64,000 nt of DNA, from positions 86,413,461-86,477,460 of the forward strand of contig CM050447.1 in the NCBI GenBank assembly GCA_027563935.2. Reading direction: 5' to 3'. The notes under the pieces are model-generated. The model was not told where the DNA came from, ran no database searches, and saw only the letters and a list, made by a program, of their open reading frames with translations. Source of the stretch: Costus lasius. Lineage: Eukaryota; Streptophyta; Magnoliopsida; Zingiberales; Costaceae. The position numbers and the translations under genes are program-made. Numbering within the stretch: position 1 is the stretch's first letter; every line of letters begins with the position of its first letter. Positions 32,781-45,146 of the stretch are shown one piece after another.

Positions 32781-34299
32781 TACTTGCGAGAAACACAAGG
32801 TGTACGTTTGCTTGTGTGAAAAATTTTTGGAAAATTTTTCGTTCATCCATGCGCGTTTAACCTAGAAGGCGCTTTCATCCAAACTTCTTTCATCAATTTT
32901 TATGGCCGAAAATTGGATTGTGTTTATGATGGATTTAAGACCAAAGGCGCACGTAGTTTTGTCAAGTAGGACGGGCATTGTGTCTTCGGACTGGCCAGAT
33001 CTCTTGATCTGACAAAATTGCCAGCCGATAGGGTCCATGAAATCATCATGAAACTTGATCCCAATTTTAGCATAAATTTGATTAAGAGAGTGCTTTGGAT
33101 GGAGTTGGCGCATAAGGGGATAAAATTTGATTATTACGGTTTTTTCAAATTTTATATATGCGCCACTTGTCTCTTCCATGGGTTGATATGGTCATAGCGA
33201 GTGCCCTCCTGTGTTGTGATGTGGAAGCATGTTTCCTGCTGTGATGAATGCTTGTAAAATCTTTCTTCTACCTGCGTGTGGTTCTCCCCCTTCTTGATGT
33301 AAAATTTTCATCTTTCCTTAGAATAGATGTAGAATTGTTTACATGAGATAGGATAAGGTTCATCAAAGACAACAAGGTGTCTTCTTCAACTGATATCAGA
33401 GTGGCGCCAGCTTTGGAAGCTTGGTGATGGACTTGCGGCTGAGGGAAGGACACTTGCTTTCGGCTTCTGGCATGGGCTGATTTGCTTCAGGGACTCGCAA
33501 CCCTTGGATGCACAATAACATGTCACATGGCTCGTGACAAGTTATGTGTATGAAAAGGGCTATGACCATATCGACCAAAATAGCATGCCTGTGATGGTTT
33601 ATTATTTTATCCATAGCATGCCTGTGATGTTTTTCCTCTGCTGCCATAACCATAGGAAAACTGCATGCTAGAAAATAATAAAACAAACATGCAAAAACTC
33701 TCAATACAATATCAAGTCGATAGCCTTCTAACGTGTACCCTCATCAAACTATCGATCGGTGGTGTTGTGAACTGTTTCCCACCCTCGTGGGACACACCCA
33801 CTTATCTTTAGAAGGTGTGTGGTGACAATGATTTCCCCAGTCCAGTTTTAACCTGGGCGTGCCTTCGCAAGGAAATTTGTTGGCCCTGGGCATAACGGTT
33901 AGGACCAGACTTGACTAGTTTTTCATATGTCATTGACATGATGAATTACTAGAGGCAGCTATTGAGAGGATAGGGTTTTGTGTTGTATCCAGCCCTCGCT
34001 GGACACAAGGCGCCTAGTCTGTCTCAACTAAGAGGAATTGTGCATGGCACAATTGGCTGGCATGCCTACCTAAGGAAGCATGAGACTCTCTGTGCATCTC
34101 AACTCACTCTCGTGAGTCGCGGAGACCTTATGTGAAATTAGGATCCTACTCACCTATTTCCATGTTGAGTTAGAGAGTTCTCAACTTGTTTTGGAAGTAG
34201 TGGGAGCATAGCATTTAATTTAAAGTCCTTATTAAATGCTTTATCATTGTACTTACTTTACTTATTTGCTTATTGTAGAAGGCATCTCCTGATCTAAGA
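32781..34299 (+). other. untranslated leader of D
   Basis: No gene. Contains the 65-nt structured element at 32955-33019 and three hairpins at 33778-33791 (CCCAC-CCTC-GTGGG), 33989-34002 (CCAGC-CCTC-GCTGG) and 34102-34117 (ACTCAC-TCTC-GTGAGT). Blocks around these align well with C's leader while the rest does not. Confidence 0.75.
32955..33019 (+). ncRNA. candidate structured leader RNA element of D
   Basis: The arms AGTTTTGTCA and TGACAAAATT pair over 10 bp (one G-T), with the same GTC-TTCG-GAC tip as in C. Only three differences from C in 65 nt, although the Gag proteins of C and D are far more diverged. Confidence 0.5.
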
Positions 34300-34842
34300 T
34301 TGAAACTTTATAAACATAAACTGGATGGGACAAATTGGACAAAATGGTTCAAGATTTTGTCCAATATACTGAAACAAGAAAATAAGGTGCATCTTCTTGA
34401 AAGACCTCCATCCCAGCCCAGTGTGTATTTCACTAATGACTGGGAGTGGAATATCTATCTTGAACATTGTGAAGATAACGAACAGTACACTGCTCTTGTC
34501 TTAGAGTGCATGACCCCAGAGGTCAAGGTTGAATGTGATGAGATGGGGATCTATGATCTAATCATACATCTCAAAGGTCTCTTCACACCATGCTCTATAG
34601 ACAATGATCAGGAGAGTTCTGTTGGATCTTCAGAATGTGTGCCTAAATCTGAGAAAGACCATGGTTCTGTATCTTCGAAGCTAATACTTCGGAAGACTGG
34701 GAATGCATGGGTATTTCGAAGAGGATTGATGGCCAAGAAGAGCATGGCAAAGAGGAAGGGATGTAATCCATCCGCTTCAGGCATTGTGTTATCGAGGTCT
34801 ATTGTCTACTTCTTATTCATGGGTACTGGGTACCGTATGTGA
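34300..34842 (+). pseudogene. D gag remnant
   Basis: A 180-codon open stretch with no ATG: the place where C starts ATGGCT reads GGCATC, and the frame opens at a TTG. The first 100 residues follow Gag of C in pattern (KLDGTNWTKWFKILSNILKQE against KLVGTNFMDWHRNLRIVLKLE; ALVLECMTPEV against CLMLASMAPEL). It then departs: the region up to the zinc knuckle is missing, and the frame ends near a protease-like WVLDTACG-equivalent at about 34815-34855, in another frame. Identity to C Gag is low, so D comes from a separate copia lineage. No functional product expected. Confidence 0.75.
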
Positions 34843-37540
34843 GGCTCACATATGTTTTACATGTGCAGGAGCTCAAAAGAAGTAGGACAAAGAGGCTTCA
34901 TGGGATCGACTCTCGGGTCAGGCACGGAGCATTGGATGCTGCTGTTGATATCATCTCACTGCCTTGAAGACCTTATATAGAACTTTGCTATTATGTATCA
35001 GCTTGTGTATTAGAACATCATTCCTTTTGGAAAGGACTTCAGTTTGAAATAATAAATAATACTTTTCTTTAATCTGAGATGTTCTATTGAAGTGATACAA
35101 TTGACAATAGTCTGTGGTTCTATATGTGACACAAGATCAGATCTAATGATTTAATCCTCATATAGCATTGTCTCTTGAACCATAGAATAATGGTCACATC
35201 CAAAGGTCCATAGGACTATTGGGATCATTGTCCTTTCAGGATTATGATACATGTGAGCCTAGTTCAAAGGAACAATGTGACAGATGCTGCCTTCACCGAA
35301 AAGGGTGGAAAGAGTAGTGACTTGTTGGATCTATTACATAGCAATGTAAGTGGACCCATGTAAACAAGCACTAAGAGGAGTTATAAACTTCATTAGGTGT
35401 GGGTATGCCTTACGCAACCCAAGAACTTTGAAAAAATCTAAGAAGTTCACAAATGAAGTATTGAGTCGAATTGAAGGATCTATTAAAGCACCTTGATTGG
35501 ATCAAGATGATTAGTGGAGAATTTGATGACTGTCCTAAGAAGTGTGGAGTTATCTCACAGCTTACTTAGTACACCACTGTGTGGTGAATTTCAAAGAAAG
35601 ATAAAGGAACACATTGGATGTGGTTCCATCTTCGAATGGTCATGCAAATATACTACTATGATGCTATGCAAACAAATGTACTGCCACTCCATAAGAAAAT
35701 GTCTAAGTTAACTTTTGAGTTGCGAACTGCAAATATCTCATTTCTTCAATGAAATTGGGAATGTAATGTGCAGTGATTCAAAAGTATGTGCTTGTGGTGC
35801 ACTATAGAGTGCTAATTCTATCCCAAGGAGAACAAATTATCTGTTGCTTAAAGAACTGTCTTTCTTGAGAAAGTATTTCTTTTGAAAGAAGCTAGTGGGA
35901 GTAGATTTGATTTGGACAAGGTCCAGAATCAACCACAATATAACTAGACACACATGGAGAGCAAAATCTCACATATAGGTTGAAAGTCAACCTGAGGTTC
36001 AAGTAACACAGGAACAACATAAGTCTGGATCGATTCGATATGCTAGGCATGATGAATTTTTCCATCAAGCATGAACCTAAGACTTATGAAGAAATGGAAG
36101 CGGTCGGTGAACCAGATTCTAAGAAATGGCTAAGGGCCATAATGGACTCCATATCTGCTAGTCAAGTCTGGGACTTGGATGAGCTGCCAAAAAGGGGTAA
36201 TTCCCATAGGCTATAAATAAATCTTCTAGGAAGATGGACATGGAAGGTAACATTGTTACTTTAGAAAGGAAGCTAGTGAATAATGATTTCAGGCAAATCC
36301 ACTGGGTGGATAATGATGAAATTTTCACCAATAGCTGAGCTTTAAGTCCATTAGGAATCTACTTGTTATAATTGCATGATCAATTATGGCATGTTGTTAT
36401 GATAACTGCTTTTCTTGCATGGACATCTGAAAAGATTTCTATAAGGAAATAGCCAAAAAGTTCTCATATCAAGGCCATATAGATATGCATGATATTACGC
36501 AAGCATGGTTGAAAAAGCCTGTGTTTACAAGAAGATCAGTGGGAGCACCTTAATAGTATTTCTTGTTCTAGATGATTGATGATATTCTCCTCACATGGAA
36601 TGACATCTCAGCTCTTCACATGGTGAAGAAAAGGAAGATATGTATTCCGAGAAGAATGATCTAGGGAATGATGCCTACATCCTAGGCATGAGGATCTATA
36701 GATAGAGATCCAAGAAAGTCATTGCCCTTTTAGTCAATCTATGTTCATCCAAGAGTTTCTGGAGAGGTTTATATTAGATGATTCCAAATATTAATACTTT
36801 CCAGGAAGATATGGTCTGACTCTCTCAAACATGTTGTGTCTTGTGACACAGCTGGAGAGTATTAACATGGGTCCAAAGTCCTGATACATGGTATGTAGGA
36901 TGGATCATGTTTTGAATAATATACTCAAGACCATTTGTGGCAAATGCTTGGAGCATAGCCAGCAAGTTTCAATCAGATCTTAGTGTTTAAACACTAGATA
37001 GCTGTGAAAGCAATCCTTATATATATACTTGGGAAGTATAAAGGAATGGAGTCTAGTCTATGATAGACAGGAAAGAATTTTGTGTACAAGGGTACACTGA
37101 CACTTCGTTCCAGTCTAGTGACTATTGATCACAGCCAGGATTTGCGCTTTGCCTTGTTATGGTGTTGTATGCTGAAAGAGCATTATGCAAACCAAAGTGG
37201 CAAGATTCTACAAATAAGGCTGAGTACATTGCAGCTCCTTGTGGAAGCCAAGGAGGCAGCTTCATTCATTTGAACTTGATCTAGTTCATAGTGCTTGATG
37301 GTCCAGTATAGTTATTACTGGGACCATAGCATAGGAGAAGGAACTTAATGCTCAAATATGTACTGCAGCATATCATCTTATCTTAGAGATCATGGATAAT
37401 GATGATGATCAAATTTGTTAAAATAAACACAGATAGCAATCTGGAAAAACCCACTGACCTAGCCTCTGGCGCAGCGGAAGCTAAATGGGTCATACTAGAG
37501 ACATTGGAACTGACTAAACACCAGTTGTCCTTGGTCTTAG
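34843..37540 (+). pseudogene. D pol ruins: integrase, RT and RNase H fragments
   Basis: No frame longer than about 65 codons, but copia landmarks occur in order on the plus strand. They are a GAG-pre-integrase stretch (35158-35215), DTCEP (about 35245), an integrase LLDLLHS segment at 35318-35350 with Asn in place of the first catalytic Asp, CGVISQL (35540-35570), VFLEK-FLLKEASG (35855-35900), QVWDLDELP (36165-36195), a YVDDILL-like segment (36568-36595) with an in-frame stop, KAEYIAA (37218-37240), and a terminal EKPTDLASGAA segment (37440-37475). Multiple stops and frameshifts; about 800 bp shorter than C. Confidence 0.75.
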
Positions 37541-37554
37541 TGCAAGTGGGAGAT
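37541..37554 (+). promoter_or_regulatory. polypurine tract of D
   Basis: TGCAAGTGGGAGAT abuts the LTR start. It is unmutated although the surrounding coding region is in ruins, which fits selection for mobilisation in trans. Confidence 0.85.
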
Positions 37555-37741
37555 TGTTGGTGCATATGCCCTAAAGACCAATGTATGGACATGGTCAGGC
37601 ATTGTTTGAATGTACTTTGATAGAACTATTACTCTTTATATAGGCATGGTCGTTATTATGCAGACTTCTCTACCTGCGTTGATGTATTGAGTTGCATAAA
37701 TAATGTCCCAGGAGTTTGGATTGGATCCATTCTCATAAGCT
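37555..37741 (+). repeat. 3' LTR of D, segment 1
   Basis: Matches 20948-21134. Its last five bases AAGCT (37737-37741) are the left target site of solo LTR G1. Confidence 0.92.
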
Positions 37742-39449
37742 TGTTGGGGTATGCCCTTAAGGCTAATGTTTGAGGCCTTGGGATTCCATGAGTATCATGT
37801 ATATAAACTCTTTTGTTTATAAAGGCAATGGTTGTTATTCAGGTTGTTACATTGTCTGCTGCAATATGTGTACTTCTGAATAATGTCTCAAAGCTGTTCA
37901 GCTAGGCTGACATGCAGTTAAGTCCTTAGTCGAGATATCTTGGTGAACATGAGACTGCCTTGATATGATTGAGACTAATGTGTGTTCTAATCTTATAGGA
38001 TGCTTCGAGCATGGAATAAGATGTAGACTCATAGGTACATTGGATGTACTGGACAGACCCTATTAGGATATTCAATTGCTTGTCACAATGTGAATAATCC
38101 TTATGCTACAAGTGGCACATGTCCTCTGACTTGAGATCACTTGTGTTTCTAAATGATGATTGTCATTGTTTTGAGGTGGTTTAATATCATTTGAAATATA
38201 ATGATTATAGACTATCTTGGATAATGATCTTGAGTCAGGTTAGGGCACTAGTGATAGATAAAGGATTGCCATCTCCTTAATTGGAGTGTGATGTTCTAAA
38301 GGGCCCCCCCCCCTGAATGAGATGATTGAGAATGTGTATGGCCATACCCAGGTGACTATGTTCATCTGATCTAATCATGCTCATCATATTGGAGTTACAG
38401 GCTTGACACGCTTGTCCAATAAGAACATCCAGTGGCAAAGGACACATGCATGCCTAGTGAAGTGGATTCACACTTGTGCTTTGTTTTGGGTGTAGTCTTG
38501 GAAGACTCTTTTCTTTATATCGGGAGACAGTGATGTGTTGCTAGATACCTCTCACTGATCGTGATAACGTAAGTTATCGTTACCGACATTTAAAGGAAAC
38601 CCTCAGGGTTGCACAATTTGATGATATGGCTTACTTGAGTCAGATCGTGTGGACTGAATTGTTTTGGTTCAGTTTAAAGGAGTTTAAACTCTGATTGCAA
38701 GTAAGATCTGGCCTGATCATGTTTGATTGATTAGGGCTTGAGATCGGTAAGCTTCGATCGAGAGTAGTGATGCTAGATCGGTGAGATCAAAGGCATCAAG
38801 AGATGTACGGTTAGATCTCGAACCTTCATGGTTCAGATGAGATTTAGACCATGGCTTGGCTTGGTTCAATTTGGTCTTTGAACCGAAATCAATTAGACCG
38901 AATTCTATTTGAACCGGTTCACATATGTGTGAATGCATGGTTAAATCGAATTGGCGTTTTGGTTTGGTTCATAAGACATGAACGCTTGTAGTGATGACTT
39001 ACCATTTTTGGAAGTGGAGGTTTCGGAAATGGTTTCTCAACGCTTCACTTTGGATGAGAACGTTGGTCTCTCTCTCTCAACTCAACGCCTCTTTCTCGGT
39101 GTGGAGAGTTTTGACGAGAACAAGGAGGAGTTCATCCACGCCAAGATCATCTCCTTTTTCCTTCATTCGATCAAGGACATCTTGGAGATCCTTGCTAGCA
39201 CAAGGAGCAACAAGAAGCAAGTCAATTCTCATCTTGTGTGCGCACCTTGTGGAGGAGACCCCTCTTCGATCTCTTCTTCCAAGGGACCATCCAAAAGATG
39301 GCTATGGTATGATCTACTCTTGATCTATTCAATCTATGATAGTTGATCATATGACATGCAAAAGATCATCAAACCCTTGCTACCGCTTGCAAAGTTTTAT
39401 TTGCGCCATGCTTAGGGTTTGTGCCCCCCTCATGAAAGGGGTTTCTTCA
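37742..39449 (+). mobile_element. solo LTR G1 of the A/E/F copia family
   Basis: 1708 bp, plus orientation (TGTTGGGG...TTCTTCA). TSD AAGCT at 37737-37741 and 39450-39454. The hairpin at 38563-38578 reads GATAAC-GTAA-GTTATC on the sense strand. The 110-122 codon frames at 38978-39346 lie wholly in the LTR and are not genes. Confidence 0.93.
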
Positions 39450-39476
39450 AAGCTATCCCCAGACAAGGTACCTTAG
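39450..39476 (+). repeat. 3' LTR of D, 27-bp segment between two solo LTRs
   Basis: AAGCTATCCCCAGACAAGG then TACCTTAG, equal to 21138-21164 of the 5' LTR. It begins with G1's right target site and ends with G2's left target site CTTAG. Confidence 0.9.
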
Positions 39477-41144
39477 TGAAAGCGAACCTAGGTCACAAGC
39501 ATTATTTAATACAAAACTTGTTGCAGCGGAAATTCTAGGATCGCATGACATGAGCACATGATCAACCTTCTATAGTATGTATAGGACAAGCTAGAGTATT
39601 ACTTGAGCCATGGTGTGAGAGACGACTTGAAAGATGAAAGGGGCGAGTGCCTCTTCTCCAAAGATGTCACACACAAGATGAGAAAGGCTTTCTTCCTTGT
39701 GTTCCTTGTGCTAGCAAAGACACTAAGGAGTCTTGATCGTTTCTTGGAAAGGGTGATGCGTGTTCCCTTATCGCCGGTCGAGCTTCTCTTCCTTGCGTGA
39801 AGATGATCCACACGAGAGCACTAGAGCGACGAGAGGAGGAGGAGGCGAGAGGGCTTTCGAAAACGTGGGGTGCACTAAAGGAAAATTCGGCCACCACGTA
39901 TGGTAAGAACCAAATTAGTAACTCCCTCCATAACTTCCCTTTAAGCGATCGAAAACTCCTCATTGATTGAACCATGCGTTCACAAGTGAACCGGTTCAAT
40001 CTCAATTTGGTTCAAGCACCAAATTAAACCAGCCCTGGTTATAATCTTCTTTGAACCGAATGGCTCAAGATCTAACCACACATCACATTGAACCCCTGAT
40101 CTTTACGTTCAAGCTTCAATCCTCCGATCAAAGCTTACCGATCACATGTCCTAATCAATCAAACATGATTAGACTAGATCTCACTTTTAATCAGAGCTTA
40201 AATTCCTTTAAACTGAACTAGAATAATTCCAGTCCACACGATCTGACATAAGTAAGCCATATCATCAAATTGTGCGACCCTAAGGGTTTCCTTCAATGTC
40301 GGTAAAGACAACTTACATTATGACGACCAGAGAGAGGTATCTAGCAACACATCACTGTCTTCCAATATGAAGGAAAGAGTCTTCCAAGACTACTCCCAGA
40401 CCATAGCACAAGTGTGAATCTCATTCACTTGACATACATGTTTCCCTTTGCCACTGGATGTTCTCGTCGGACAAGCGTGTCAAGCCTGTGATTCCAACAC
40501 GATGAAAATGGTTAGATCAGATGAACATAGTCGTCTGGGTATGGCCATACACATTCTCAACCATTTCATCCATAGGGCCCCCTTTAGAACATCACTCTCC
40601 AACCTGGAGAGGCAATCCTATATCTATCACAAGTACCCTAACGTGACTCATGCTCACTATCCAAGATAACCCTTAATCATTATCTTTCAAACGATATGGA
40701 ACTATCTCAAGATAATGCCAATCATCACTTAGAAACACAAGTGATCTCAAGTCAGAGGGAATATGCCACTTGCTTGCATACAAGGATTATTCACATTGTG
40801 ACAAACAATTGAATATCCTAAGAAGGGTCAGTCCAGTACATCCAATGCACCTATGTGTCTAAATCTTATTCCATGCTCGAAGCATCCTATAAGATTAGAA
40901 CACATATTAGTCTCAATCATACTAAGGCTGTCTCATGTTCACCAAGATATCTCGACTAAGGACAATACTGAATGTCAGCTAAACTGAACATCATTGAGAT
41001 ATTACTCAGAAGTATACATATAACAGCAGACTATGTAACAATCTGAATAACAACAATTGCCTTTAAAAATAAATATTTAGTTTATACATGATACTGACAA
41101 TAACCCAAGGCCTCAAACATTAGCCTTAAGGGCATACCCTAACA
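39477..41144 (-). mobile_element. solo LTR G2 of the A/E/F copia family
   Basis: 1668 bp, minus orientation, + strand TGAAAGCG...CCCTAACA. TSD CTTAG at 39472-39476 and 41145-41149. It is the most diverged copy of the family in the window. Its LTR hairpin (40307-40322) keeps the GUAA loop with G-T pairs in the stem. Confidence 0.92.
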
Positions 41145-43164
41145 CTTAGCAGATATGGGACAGCTTTGGTACATGTGAGACTGGTGTATGGGCTGGTTAG
41201 GTGCGGGGCACAGTAACGCAGACATATAGGTGCATTGGATGCACTGGAGTGATCCACCGTGAGGATTGACTTGTCTAGTCAACAAGTCAATCTCACATGC
41301 AAGAGGTTTGCATTGATCCTTAGACTTGAGATATTCATGTCTAGATTTGATGATGGGTGTGCTTTAATACAGTCTTATGTCTCTCCGTAATTGGGAGATC
41401 AAAACGACTGTCATTGGGCATGTCATAAGTCATGTAGAGACATGGATGACCAATAGTAGGATTTGCCCCTTCCTTATTGGAAGCATGATATCCACTCGGG
41501 GCGCCCCACCTTATTGGTGCATGACAGGAGAGTGTGGCCACACTTATTGAGTCATGACCAATGCATTGGATAATAAATTTGAGACTAATCCAATGGCAGG
41601 ATATCAGCTTAGGCAAAGGGATCTGTAATGCAATAGGAATCCTCGTTGTTTGTTAGGAGTTGTTGCCATAATGACTTAAGTCCTATGACATGGGTAGTAG
41701 TGATGTGTTGCTAGATACCCCTTACTACTTATGATGTTTACATCATTGCCATCATCATATGGATCCTACGGGGTCACATGCAATAGACTCTTGACGTTGC
41801 TTTAATGAGAAGCCTTAGGATCAAGTTATTGGATAACTTGGATCAATTTGGAAGATTTCATCAGCGCCAATGGGCCTGATGAGTTGGAAGAAAGTTATTG
41901 GAGCCAAACTTCATTTTTGGCAGGTTGACCCGAAATTGACCTAGATTGGTCACATTTGGATTAGGGTTGCATTGGATTAGATCCAATGGCTTAATCAACC
42001 CACGCCATGAAGTTTGGGCTAGCTCATTATCCAATGAGGCCCAATAATTAGTTGTCATGAAGAGGAATTGGCTTAAAAGGGTATAATGGGGAGAAATCTC
42101 ACCCCATTGGCGCCTAGGGGCATAATGGGGTGAGGGAGGCGCCTTTGCTTCATTATGGAAGTAAAGGGCGCCTAGCCCTTCTTCCTTGGATGGAATACTT
42201 GCTTCTAAGGCAAGTCTTGGGGCTGATATGGCATGAGAACTTTTATGGGAAGTTCCTAGGCGAATATGGACATAGGGAAGAGGTATATGGTAATGTCTTG
42301 GAGACTTACCTTACTTCAAACCCTAGTTTCTCCCAAGACACCACTCTAGCCAAAATTCCTCATCCATGTTGCGCCTAGCCACTTATCCTTTGATGGTAAG
42401 AATGCATTTAAGGCATGTCTTGGGCTGATATAGTGCTTGGACAAATATGGATGGGTTGAATGAGGTTTATGGCAAAGTCTTGGAGACTTTCCTTACCTCA
42501 AGACTCCTTCATCCTAGCCATACACTTGGCGTAATCCTAGCCCTTGCCCAAGCCGCCTCTAGTCCTATTTATAGGACCCATTGTCGCCCTCTCTAGATGA
42601 TGAACACTTGGAGACGTGAACACAAATAGAGGGGCGAAAGCAAGGGCAAAGGGTGACAACATCAAAGTGGCGCAACCCTTCTTCCAACAAGTGACCGCAA
42701 GTTTTCTCCTTCCTCTCCTCTTGGCGTGATTTGGAGAAGGACTTAGTGGCGCAATTTCCCTTTAATCTTCCTCAAGACCGAAACTCATCTTATCCCTCTT
42801 CTTTTGGAGTAAAGAGGATAAGGAGTTGGCGGCATCTTCCTTGCACTTGGCGCATGAACCTTGGAGGTGACGCAAGAAGAGTGAAGGAACCCTAAGGCTC
42901 GATTCTCTTCCCGAGGCTAGCACCGAGTGTGGAAGGGAGCAACGATCAAGGAGTCGACGCGTGGATACTTGTAGAGGGTGAACACTTGGGCGCCTTCAAC
43001 ATGGCTTCGACATCTAGACAAGCAAAAGAGGTACATCTCTAACACATCCTTGTGTCTTCTCTCTCGCATGGATCCTTGGGAAAGGAATGTGTTTCGGGTG
43101 TAATGCTTCTTCCGCTGCGTCCTGGGACTGGAAAATTTTAAATTACACCCGGCATTCCCTAACA
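41145..43164 (+). repeat. 3' LTR of D, segment 3
   Basis: Follows the D 5' LTR to CCCTAACA. Contains the hairpin CAAGTTAT-TGG-ATAACTTG at 41822-41840. Confidence 0.93.
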
Positions 43165-43444
43165 ATGACTTGGTGTCATGAGTTATCCTCATAAGTGACA
43201 GGAGATGCATTGATCCCTTGACTTGAGGTCATTGATCATTCTATATGGTTAGGGACTTGCTTTGATACAACCTAACACCTTGCCATAGCTGGGAGGTCAT
43301 AACGGTTGTTATTGAGCATGTCGCGACCCATATGAGAAGATCAATGGACAGACATAGGATTTGCCCCTTCTCTAGGGAAGTATGATATCCATGGAGCTCC
43401 TTTATGGTTCTATGACTGAGAGTGTATGGCCATACCCAGGTGAG
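43165..43444 (+). repeat. 3' LTR of copia C, segment 2
   Basis: Begins with duplicated ATGAC and matches 13355-13634 with two differences. It ends in GTGAG (43440-43444), E's left target site. Confidence 0.95.
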
Positions 43445-45126
43445 TGAAGGAACCCCTACAAAGGGGGGCGAAACCCTAATAGGCGCATTTTGGAGGATTT
43501 GAAGCAGCGGAGAGGGTTTCTAGATCTATTGCATGCTATATGATCAACATAAAAACATTCTATAGAAAGAATGAGATTCATACCGATGCCATTTCTAGAT
43601 GGCGACTTGGAAGCAGAAAGCGATGTGGCTTTCCTCCAGAGGTGACGCACACAAGATGAGTCTTGGCTCCTCCTTGTCGCCCCTTGTGCTAGCAAGGATC
43701 GTCCAAGTATCCTGATCGAATGAAAGGGATGAGATCTTCTTGGCGATTTTTTTTCCTTCTCCTTTTCATTCACCTTCTTCACCACATGAGAGAGAACTTG
43801 TGTCGACTCGTGGAGAGGCGAGGCGAGAAGAGGCGTGAAGAGGTGAAACGTGAGGCGTGGTCACGTTTAGAGAAGTGCTATCTAAAAATAGCATGCCACT
43901 TCTCAATATGCGATCATGGGTTTACCCAATCGCAAACCTCTTATCTCATGAACCATCCGCTCACTTAATGAGCTAGTTCAATTCGGTTCGGTTCAAGAAC
44001 CAATCAAGCCAAGCGATCCAGTCTAGATCATGATTAAACCCTAAGGCTCCAGATCTAACCGTTGATCTCTTGATGCTTCTGATCTCACCGATCTAGCATC
44101 CATTCTCTCGATCGAAGCTTACCGATCTCAAGCCCTAATCAATCAAACATGATCAGACCAGATCTCACTTACAATCAGAGATTAAATCCCTTTAAACTGA
44201 ACCCAAATAATTCAGTCCACACGATCTGACTTAAGTAAGCCATATCATCAAATTGTGCGACCCTGAGGGTTTCCTTTAAATGTCGGTAACGATAACTTAC
44301 GTTATCACGATCAGTGAGGGGTATCTAGCAACACATCACTGTCTCCCGATATAAAGGAAAGAGTCTTCCAAGACTACACCCAAACCACAGCACAAGTGTG
44401 AATCCAACTCACAAGGCATGCATATTTCCTTTGCCACTGGATGTTCTTATTGGACAAGCGTGTCAAGCTTGTAGCTCCAATATGATGAGCATGATTAGAT
44501 CAGATGAACATAGTCACCTGGGTATGGCCATACACTTTCTCAATCATCTCATCCAGGGGGGCCCTTTAGAACATCACACTCCTTAAACAAGGAGACGGCA
44601 ATCCTTTGTCTATCACTAGTGCCCTAACCTGACTCAAGCTCACCATCCAAGATAGTCTATAATCATTATGTTTCAAATGATATTGAACTACCTCAAAACA
44701 ATGACAATCATCATTTAGAAACACAAGTGATCTCAAGTCAGAGGACATGTGCCACTTGTTGCAATCAAGGATTATTCACATTGTGACAAGCAATTGAATA
44801 TCCTAGTAGGGTCTGTCCAGTACATCCAATGTACCCATGAGTCTACATCTTATTCCATGCTCGAAGCATCCTATAAGATTAGAACACATATTAGTCTTAA
44901 TCATATCAAGGCTGTCTCATGTTCACCAAGATATCTCGACTAAGGACTTTATAGCATGTTAGCCCAGCTGAACAGCTTTGAGACATTATTCAGAAGTACA
45001 ATTATTGCAGCAGACAATGTAACAACCTGAATAATAACCATTGCCTTTATAAACATAAGAGTTTATTACATGATACTGATATAATCCCAAGGCCTCAAAC
45101 ATTAGCCTTAAGGGCATACCCCAACA
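43445..45126 (-). repeat. 3' LTR of copia E
   Basis: 1682 bp. GNRA hairpin at 44291-44306, TATA-like box near 45044-45053. Confidence 0.94.
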
Positions 45127-45138
45127 ATCTCCCACTTG
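45127..45138 (-). promoter_or_regulatory. polypurine tract of copia E
   Basis: CAAGTGGGAGAT on the minus strand, directly against the 3' LTR. Confidence 0.85.
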
Positions 45139-45146
45139 CACTTAAT

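Larger units (their letters stand above)
20948..43164 (+). mobile_element. copia-related retrotransposon D with decayed interior, split by H, G1 and G2
   Basis: 5' LTR 20948-22950 plus 32565-32767, primer site 32769-32780, leader to 34299, coding ruins 34300-37540, polypurine tract, and 3' LTR 37555-37741, 39455-39476, 41150-43164. TSD ATGAC at 20943-20947 and 43165-43169. The two LTRs, near 2.2 kb each, differ at about 30 sites plus one indel by eye. The interior is 4787 bp against 5613 in C and is full of stops. LTR and leader share modules with C. Confidence 0.93.

Noticed and set aside
34300..37540. D as an active autonomous copia
   Set aside because: No gag start, no intact pol frame, catalytic Asp replaced.
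38978..39346. overlapping 110- and 122-codon frames in G1 as a host gene
   Set aside because: They fall within a solo LTR and align in part with non-coding LTR sequence of the family.
37742..41144. G1, the 27-bp segment and G2 as one element with inverted terminal repeats
   Set aside because: Each has its own 5-bp target duplication and the 27 bp between them is plain D LTR sequence.
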